A DNA stretch of 64,000 bases from Schistosoma haematobium (taxonomy: Eukaryota; Platyhelminthes; Trematoda; Strigeidida; Schistosomatidae). Numbering within the stretch: position 1 is the first letter of the stretch; each line of letters begins with the position of its first letter. Below, in pieces: positions 56,471-64,000 of the stretch. The DNA is taken from assembly GCF_000699445.3 (NCBI RefSeq), contig NC_067196.1, positions 88,638,364 through 88,702,363 on the forward strand. The letters run 5' to 3'. The translations under genes and the position numbers were made by a program. The notes beneath the pieces were generated by a model that saw only the letters and a program-made list of their open reading frames with translations, was not told the origin of the DNA and did no database searches.

Positions 56471-56984
56471 AGAACGAACGAATACGCCATGAATATAAAC
56501 CATCTACTTGATTTCGTTTATCACACCTAGGATAACGCTGTTTGTGCTACGGTGGTAATAAGAAGACAAATACGAATTGAGTTGGATAAATTTATTTTAG
56601 GTACTCACTTATTTAGACAGAAATTAGAAATGAGAAGTGGGAAACAAAAGCATAGCATAGAAGGCTAATGTGCTGACTCCATTTAAGAAAGCGTGACTCA
56701 ATATTTATAGCCAGATAAATGTAAGCCGAAGATATGTGGTCAATAGGGTAAGTGACACAAACACGTGCGCCCATATAAAAACAGTCACGAATATTATAGG
56801 AATAACCGACAGCGTTAAAGTGTGACTCAAGAAAAATGAAATAATTGGTATGTCCGGAAGCCAGAATAATCCTTGTGGGCCTGAAATAGTACTGGACACT
56901 ACACATCCACATCTCTTCTAACAGGAATGAAATTAAAATTCGAGGAAGATACCTAACCATTTCAATAAAAAATGGTCGCTCAAA
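56471..56984. other. unassigned sequence
   Basis: A 115-codon minus-strand frame (56613-56960) has no recognisable domain and no splice or repeat context. It is not called. Confidence 0.4.
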
Positions 56985-57165
56985 TTCGTGGATTGGTTGG
57001 AGTTAGACATGTACACCACTAGATACTAGCTCAATGGTCTAGAATTTAAACTTTCAATAAACCCATGGTCCTGGACTCGGTTTTTGGTTTCAGGCTCGTG
57101 AAGCAACCCCATATTAGAATGAAACAGTTGTTCGGCGTTTTCAGGTTTTTTTACTTTGACTGGTT
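56985..57165 (+). repeat. degenerate SINE family I
   Basis: The head (gtcgctcaaattcgtggattgg) and A-box half are visible, then a decayed hammerhead (cccatattagaatgaaacag). Confidence 0.6.
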
Positions 57166-57331
57166 CGTTATTTTAATGAAATTCGCCAATCTGCACAACC
57201 CCATACTGAAAAAAACTTATCCTATCTATTTTCATAGATCCACTTATTTATTCCATTAATGATTACAAGCATGAAAGTCTTTGAGAGTCATCTCATCTTC
57301 AGACCAGTTTATAGAAAGAAGAATTCCTTGT

Positions 57332-57679
57332 TTTTGATGGAGTTTTGTTCTCTAAGCTGGATGGTTTGGTCGTGTAATGGGCAGTTGATTAGAGGTCTAT
57401 ATCATACACTTGTTGGTAGAACATACTGGCGAAGACACTCATGGAGAAAATATAGTTGTTTTCGAGTGGAAGCCTGCCTTTTGGCAAAATTCTCCCATTT
57501 TCGGACAACGAGAAGCGTATTAGGCTCCACCTGGAAGGTTCCACTCGAGTACAACTATATTTCCTCCATGAGTGCCTTCGCCAGCATGTTCTACCAACAA
57601 GTGTAAGATATAGACTTTCAATCAACTGCCCATTACACGACCAAACCATCCAGCTTGGAGAACAAAACTCCATCAAAAT
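57332..57679. repeat. complete fold-back (MITE-like) element
   Basis: Inverted arms of about 140 bases (57332-57473 and 57534-57679) differ at only a dozen or so positions around a 60-base centre. The outer ends are tttttgatggagttttgttc / gaacaaaactccatcaaaa. Because it is a palindrome, both strands show the same open frame, which is not a gene. No transposase is seen, so it is probably non-autonomous. The family has at least four other copies here. Confidence 0.8.
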
Positions 57680-57857
57680 CATCCACCTGAGCTACAAATC
57701 TTCTCCACCATCTTAAGAATCCCTTGTTTTTAAGTTATTAGTTACTTTAAGATGTATATATCATCAATAGTAAATAATAGCCAAGCAACGAAATACTTTC
57801 ATGGCGATTTTGATCTAAAAATTATTCTTATGATTAAAGAGATTATAAATATGACAA

Positions 57858-58241
57858 TGTAGGGCCAGTGAAATGTCACTGAGCCCTAGCCAAATCATCC
57901 GGCAGTTAGATCACTGAATGTCGAACAGATCGTCGCTCCCTGCCAAGGTCATGTACAAAAACGCGCATTGGTTAAATATATGCCATGGACTGGCCCATGC
58001 GGCAGTGGTCTTACTTTCGCTTGTATCTACCTTAACTAATATATTTCTGTAATAACGTCCTCTGTGTTGTACAGTCTTCAAAGCATCTATAGTACCTTGT
58101 TACGTCAATGGGGGTAGTCCACGTAAGGTGCTGACCATGAGGTGTGACTTCGATGTTAGCTAGTTTGTCACACCATTCACGTCTAACTCGAGTAGGCCTG
58201 CAATCATTTTCGACATAGATCGTCTACGTTGGTGATCTACA
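57858..58241 (+). repeat. LTR A of the tandem element
   Basis: 384 bases. It differs from the other two by an A run of five (six in B and C) near 57955 and otherwise only at run lengths that I could see. Confidence 0.9.
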
Positions 58242-60580
58242 CTGGTGAGCAAGACTTCGAGTAACGCAACCTATCACTATAATCTTTATCATTGTATTCT
58301 ATACTTATTCTTTTTCATTTTTATCATCGCCTATGTTAATCTATCACTGTGAACTTTCGTTGCTTCATGTCAATGTTGATTAGTATTTAAACTTAAATAC
58401 TTAGTTCAATCGACAGAACTAACCAATCAACTACGATTATAATCGGCTATCGTGGTTCTTTAACAAGCATTAGCAGCATGTAAATGCTCCTGTGTAATAT
58501 GTCTGTTAAAATATCAACCACTCGTGAGTATAGCCACAAGACAACACGAACGCATATCTCTTTGTAACTTATCCACTGGTATAAATAAGACAAGAATAAC
58601 TATCGACTATAAATTCATGTTTCTGCTTAACCACTATCCACTAGAATGTTCTGCTTTTTTTTTACCACTGCCTGCCTAATTTCCAATTGCTGAGTTCCAT
58701 GGCCAAACAGAGGATACGAATGCTAAAAATTCACGGTGAGTTTGAACTATAAATTTCCTGCGATCTTAGATCTCGTTTAGACTGTTCGTCAGGTAATGCT
58801 ATGTATTCGGCTTACATTAATTCTGGACTTATACAAATTCAGTCTACAACGCTGTGTTAATCGAAAAATTTAATCAACAGTACCTCGTACATAATCCAGA
58901 TTCAAACTACTGCCTACTTCATTACTTAAAGGCAAGAGTAACCCAGGCGAGTTTCATAATTTCATTAGATTATTTCGTACTATATTTATGATGCGTGATA
59001 ACATTTCGTAGTTGCTTTCACGTAAACTAGTCATATATTCTGTCACTGCCGTCAAGTTTTAGTCGAAATCATGTACATTTATGACTCGTTAGTCGACATA
59101 CTGTGGTAAAACATATTGCATGTACACGAGCACGCTTAGTCCATGTCCCAAGTGCACACGTTGTCGTACTTAATATGTCACTTAACGCTAGGTAATAAGC
59201 TCTTTGTATCAGCCTTTTACGAAATGGCCACGTTACCTGGACCCTCTAAACCTTAGTTACATTGGTGGTTACCATTTTAATTAATGTTTATTATACCCTT
59301 TGTATTTGCTATTAATTCACACGAGTAATCATGGCTCCATTTCCTTATTACACGACAGTCATTTTAATTCTATTTTCGGTTTATTTACATGCGATACGGG
59401 TTCGGAAAATATCTAAACGTCCTCGAAAATTCTCCACGAACCCAACCATAGTTTTCGTATATGTTTTTATTCACACATCCAACTGTTACGCTAATCATAC
59501 CTAAACGAACGTTCAGTGCAACTGTCAGTATACGTAAGAACGATGTTATTTAGACTTGACATTGTAACACATCTGAACTATTGTAGTTGTTCTATTTCGA
59601 TGTCGTACTTCATTTTATGAAGTATTGTTTCCTCGTGGCTGTTATTTAACAGATGATTCCGGTACATCAATCGGCTGTTCAACTACTCGACGATTTACAA
59701 CCTGTCCAGTTCAATTGGTGGTCTGACGACAATATCATTCGCGCGAATCATCAGTTTATGCAGTCGAGCGAATCTCCTGCAAACTGAAAACGATATTGTC
59801 GCCTCTATCCCAACACTGACAGCGTTTTTCACGGGTATCAATGACATGAGTCCAGAGTGACACTCTTGGTTTCTTATGTTCTTTTCGATATTTTTCTGTT
59901 CACTAACCGAACAAGCACGCAGCATTCACCGTTTATCATCTTTTAGAGACTTCATCGTGCCACCTTTGCTGTGGATTTGCAGCCTTCAACCCTTACTGAC
60001 TGTAACAGCAGTCATCGACTTTTCAAACTGTGACTACAAGTTGGTCAACAGCTTCGCACAACGAAATCACGACCACTCTTCACGGTTATACTTCTGTACT
60101 TACGGTTAGTCTGTTACATATAGATATAACTAGAATTTGACACTAATTAATAGCTGTCAACGACACTGTCCGACTTACAACTTTAAACTAATGACAGTAC
60201 AAATATGGACATCGATTGATAATACACTTATCCTACTATCGCTATAGCATCATTACTCTTGCGGCAGACTTAACGTTTGTCATCGGAGGAACTGAATTAC
60301 TTGTCAAGGCTATATATTTCAGCGCGACTTGATAGAACAATAAAACGTTTTGTTCTTTTCATTATTTCTATGGTTAATCAATTTACGTTTAAGCAACGAC
60401 CTACTAACATATTATGACTCGCTGTTTCCCGACCAGTTTCTGCCGCCTCCTTTCCATTTGTTTTACAGATAAGCAATACCTGGAGAATTTATAATATTCG
60501 TTTGGCACTCTCCGGCGCGCGACTGCTCCCAACATGTTTGGTACCGATTCAAACGGCCGTTGAATCTGGTGGGGGAGTAT
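58242..60580 (+). other. internal region 1 of the tandem element
   Basis: 2,339 bases without gag or pol. The largest supported frame from an ATG that looks peptide-like is 59331-59504 (57 codons, MAPFPYYTTVILILFSVYLH..., a hydrophobic start then a basic stretch). Its meaning is unknown. A 77-codon frame lies at 59876-60109. A splice-donor-like cggtgagt occurs near 58735. The right end is the polypurine tract. Confidence 0.8.
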
Positions 60581-60964
60581 TGTAGGGCCAGTGAAATGTC
60601 ACTGAGCCCTAGCCAAATCATCCGGCAGTTAGATCACTGAATGTCGAACAGATCGTCGCTCCCTGCCAAGGTCATGTACAAAAAACGCGCATTGGTTAAA
60701 TATATGCCATGGACTGGCCCATGCGGCAGTGGTCTTACTTTCGCTTGTATCTACCTTAACTAATATATTTCTGTAATAACGTCCTCTGTGTTGTACAGTC
60801 TTCAAAGCATCTATAGTACCTTGTTACGTCAATGGGGTAGTCCACGTAAGGTGCTGACCATGAGGTGTGACTTCGATGTTAGCTAGTTTGTCACACCATT
60901 CACGTCTAACTCGAGTAGGCCTGCAATCATTTTCGACATAGATCGTCTACGTTGGTGATCTACA
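60581..60964 (+). repeat. LTR B of the tandem element (shared, central)
   Basis: 384 bases. It is simultaneously the 3' LTR of the first unit and the 5' LTR of the second. It has six A in the A run and four G (not five) in aatggggtag. Confidence 0.9.
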
Positions 60965-63302
60965 CTGGTGAGCAAGACTTCGAGTAACGCAACCTATCAC
61001 TATAATCTTTATCATTGTATTCTATACTTATTCTTTTTCATTTTTATCATCGCCTATGTTAATCTATCACTGTGAACTTTCGTTGCTTCATGTCAATGTT
61101 GATTAGTATTTAAACTTAAATACTTAGTTCAATCGACAGAACTAACCAATCAACTACGATTATAATCGGCTATCGTGGTTCTTTAACAAGCATTAGCAGC
61201 ATGTAAATGCTCCTGTGTAATATGTCTGTTAAAATATCAACCACTCGTGAGTATAGCCACAAGACAACACGAACGCATATCTCTTTGTAACTTATCCACT
61301 GGTATAAATAAGACAAGAATAACTATCGACTATAAATTCATGTTTCTGCTTAACCACTATCCACTAGAATGTTCTGCTTTTTTTTACCACTGCCTGCCTA
61401 ATTTCCAATTGCTGAGTTCCATGGCCAAACAGAGGATACGAATGCTAAAAATTCACGGTGAGTTTGAACTATAAATTTCCTGCGATCTTAGATCTCGTTT
61501 AGACTGTTCGTCAGGTAATGCTATGTATTCGGCTTACATTAATTCTGGACTTATACAAATTCAGTCTACAACGCTGTGTTAATCGAAAAATTTAATCAAC
61601 AGTACCTCGTACATAATCCAGATTCAAACTACTGCCTACTTCATTACTTAAAGGCAAGAGTAACCCAGGCGAGTTTCATAATTTCATTAGATTATTTCGT
61701 ACTATATTTATGATGCGTGATAACATTTCGTAGTTGCTTTCACGTAAACTAGTCATATATTCTGTCACTGCCGTCAAGTTTTAGTCGAAATCATGTACAT
61801 TTATGACTCGTTAGTCGACATACTGTGGTAAAACATATTGCATGTACACGAGCACGCTTAGTCCATGTCCCAAGTGCACACGTTGTCGTACTTAATATGT
61901 CACTTAACGCTAGGTAATAAGCTCTTTGTATCAGCCTTTTACGAAATGGCCACGTTACCTGGACCCTCTAAACCTTAGTTACATTGGTGGTTACCATTTT
62001 AATTAATGTTTATTATACCCTTTGTATTTGCTATTAATTCACACGAGTAATCATGGCTCCATTTCCTTATTACACGACAGTCATTTTAATTCTATTTTCG
62101 GTTTATTTACATGCGATACGGGTTCGGAAAATATCTAAACGTCCTCGAAAATTCTCCACGAACCCAACCATAGTTTTCGTATATGTTTTTATTCACACAT
62201 CCAACTGTTACGCTAATCATACCTAAACGAACGTTCAGTGCAACTGTCAGTATACGTAAGAACGATGTTATTTAGACTTGACATTGTAACACATCTGAAC
62301 TATTGTAGTTGTTCTATTTCGATGTCGTACTTCATTTTATGAAGTATTGTTTCCTCGTGGCTGTTATTTAACAGATGATTCCGGTACATCAATCGGCTGT
62401 TCAACTACTCGACGATTTACAACCTGTCCAGTTCAATTGGTGGTCTGACGACAATATCATTCGCGCGAATCATCAGTTTATGCAGTCGAGCGAATCTCCT
62501 GCAAACTGAAAACGATATTGTCGCCTCTATCCCAACACTGACAGCGTTTTTCACGGGTATCAATGACATGAGTCCAGAGTGACACTCTTGGTTTCTTATG
62601 TTCTTTTCGATATTTTTCTGTTCACTAACCGAACAAACACGCAGCATTCACCGTTTATCATCTTTTAGAGACTTCATCGTGCCACCTTTGCTGTGGATTT
62701 GCAGCCTTCAACCCTTACTGACTGTAACAGCAGTCATCGACTTTTCAAACTGTGACTACAAGTTGGTCAACAGCTTCGCACAACGAAATCACGACCACTC
62801 TTCACGGTTATACTTCTGTACTTACGGTTAGTCTGTTACATATAGATATAACTAGAATTTGACACTAATTAATAGCTGTCAACGACACTGTCCGACTTAC
62901 AACTTTAAACTAATGACAGTACAAATATGGACATCGATTGATAATACACTTATCCTACTATCGCTATAGCATCATTACTCTTGCGGCAGACTTAACGTTT
63001 GTCATCGGAGGAACTGAATTACTTGTCAAGGCTATATATTTCAGCGCGACTTGATAGAACAATAAAACGTTTTGTTCTTTTCATTATTTCTATGGTTAAT
63101 CAATTTACGTTTAAGCAACGACCTACTAACATATTATGACTCGCTGTTTCCCGACCAGTTTCTGCCGCCTCCTTTCCATTTGTTTTACAGATAAGCAATA
63201 CCTGGAGAATTTATAATATTCGTTTGGCACTCTCCGGCGCGCGACTGCTCCCAACATGTTTGGTACCGATTCAAACGGCCGTTGAATCTGGTGGGGGAGT
63301 AT
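60965..63302 (+). other. internal region 2 of the tandem element
   Basis: 2,338 bases. Relative to internal region 1 I noticed one T fewer in a T run (near 61378) and one G to A change (62637 versus 59915). The small hydrophobic frame recurs unchanged at 62053-62226. Confidence 0.9.
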
Positions 63303-63687
63303 TGTAGGGCCAGTGAAATGTCACTGAGCCCTAGCCAAATCATCCGGCAGTTAGATCACTGAATGTCGAACAGATCGTCGCTCCCTGCCAAGGTCATGTA
63401 CAAAAAACGCGCATTGGTTAAATATATGCCATGGACTGGCCCATGCGGCAGTGGTCTTACTTTCGCTTGTATCTACCTTAACTAATATATTTCTGTAATA
63501 ACGTCCTCTGTGTTGTACAGTCTTCAAAGCATCTATAGTACCTTGTTACGTCAATGGGGGTAGTCCACGTAAGGTGCTGACCATGAGGTGTGACTTCGAT
63601 GTTAGCTAGTTTGTCACACCATTCACGTCTAACTCGAGTAGGCCTGCAATCATTTTCGACATAGATCGTCTACGTTGGTGATCTACA
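63303..63687 (+). repeat. LTR C of the tandem element
   Basis: 385 bases with six A and five G in the two variable runs. Followed by ACAA, the right half of the target duplication. Confidence 0.9.
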
Positions 63688-63769
63688 ACAAGAAATTTCC
63701 AATTCGTTAGTACTGAGTTACAAAAAAAGAAGAGAGAATTAGGACGAACCAAGAGTGTTTTCAGTCATA

Positions 63770-63940
63770 CCAGACAACAAACCCAGTAGGTCCTGGGTTC
63801 GAATCTCACAGGGGGCGAGGTCATGGATGCGCACTGTTGAGGAGTCTCACAATAGGACGAAACGGCCGTCCAGTGCTTCCAGGTTTTCCATGGTGGTCTA
63901 GCTTCAACGGACTCATGATCTTAACCATTGAAAAATGTAT
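63770..63940 (+). repeat. SINE family I, 3' half, well preserved
   Basis: B box gggttcgaatctc (63797), hammerhead 63829-63875 (first core base changed: ttgagga; GAAA and GTC intact; stems I and II pair) and a clean tail to gactcatgatcttaacc. The head is missing. Confidence 0.8.
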
Positions 63941-63964
63941 ATAATTACCGACAAATGATATTTG

Positions 63965-64000
63965 TTAGCAAAGATGGATAGTAGCTAGCAGTGGAATCCA
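63965..64000 (+). repeat. start of an Sm-alpha-type SINE, cut by window end
   Basis: ttagcaaagatggatagtagc...gtggaatcca is the inverted left end that begins other Sm-alpha-type units here. Confidence 0.6.

Larger units (their letters stand above)
57858..63687 (+). mobile_element. tandem LTR element: three LTRs, two internal regions, non-autonomous
   Basis: Structure LTR-internal-LTR-internal-LTR with a period of 2,722-2,723 bases. The LTRs (384, 384 and 385 bases) begin TGTAGGGCC and end GATCTACA. Each internal region starts with a primer-site-like TGGTGAGC one base after the LTR and ends with a G-rich polypurine tract (ggtgggggagtat) just before the next LTR. The whole array is flanked by ACAA on both sides (57854-57857 and 63688-63691), the four-base duplication expected of Gypsy-type integration. 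The copies are almost identical, with only a few differences noticed. No gag or pol frame exists, so proteins must come from another element. Confidence 0.9.

Noticed and set aside
56613..56960. 115-codon minus-strand frame as a gene
   Set aside because: No recognisable domain, no start or splice context, and length is possible by chance.
57259..57716. Apparently related proteins on both strands (MEFCS.SWMVW...)
   Set aside because: The similarity is produced by the palindromic arms of the fold-back element.
57858..63687. CRISPR-like or satellite array
   Set aside because: The regular repeats have LTR ends, primer site, polypurine tract and a target duplication, so an LTR element explains them better.

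Overview
The window looks like a stretch of a schistosome (trematode) nuclear genome. The evidence is the AT-rich background, very small introns, tRNA-derived SINE families carrying hammerhead-ribozyme motifs (the Sm-alpha type known from Schistosoma), RTE-type non-LTR retrotransposons with GTAA/ACTT tails, a CsRn1/Boudicca-like Ty3/Gypsy element, and a Penelope-like fragment. Species cannot be fixed from the sequence alone. Almost nothing is single-copy gene. I support only two host gene pieces: a dynein light chain (LC8-type) first coding exon at 29973-30163 (minus), and three 3' exons of an unrecognised acidic protein at 52184-52761 (plus).

Layout. 1-29 kb is a mosaic of SINEs, many arranged as palindromes, plus decayed RTE 3' ends, fold-back/MITE-like elements, solo LTRs and AT-rich filler. 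29-31 kb holds the dynein exon. 31-43.7 kb is a nest of retroelements: a solo LTR inside a SINE, a BEL-like solo LTR inside an RTE copy, a Penelope-like fragment, two opposed old CsRn1-like solo LTRs, and a CR1/Jockey-type element. 43725-48971 is a complete Ty3/Gypsy LTR retrotransposon on the minus strand. It has 321-bp LTRs that read as identical, a CTCT target duplication, a tRNA-Trp-like primer site, a polypurine tract, open gag and open pol, so it is a very recent insertion. 49-57.8 kb is mostly unassigned sequence plus the small gene, an inverted duplicate of 25.4-26.1 kb and two RTE ends. 57858-63687 is a tandem LTR element (LTR-internal-LTR-internal-LTR, period about 2.72 kb) flanked by ACAA on both sides. 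Its 2.34-kb internal regions have no gag or pol, so it is probably non-autonomous. The window ends in more hammerhead SINEs.

How the parts relate. The RTE family probably supplies the machinery that moves the SINEs. The Gypsy element could in principle supply protein to the coding-poor LTR element. Hammerhead motifs occur in at least three SINE families, often on opposite strands of one palindromic unit, which is the most unusual recurring structure here. Repeat boundaries are by eye and usually good to about 5-20 bases. LTR ends, exon junctions and ORF ends were placed on exact bases.
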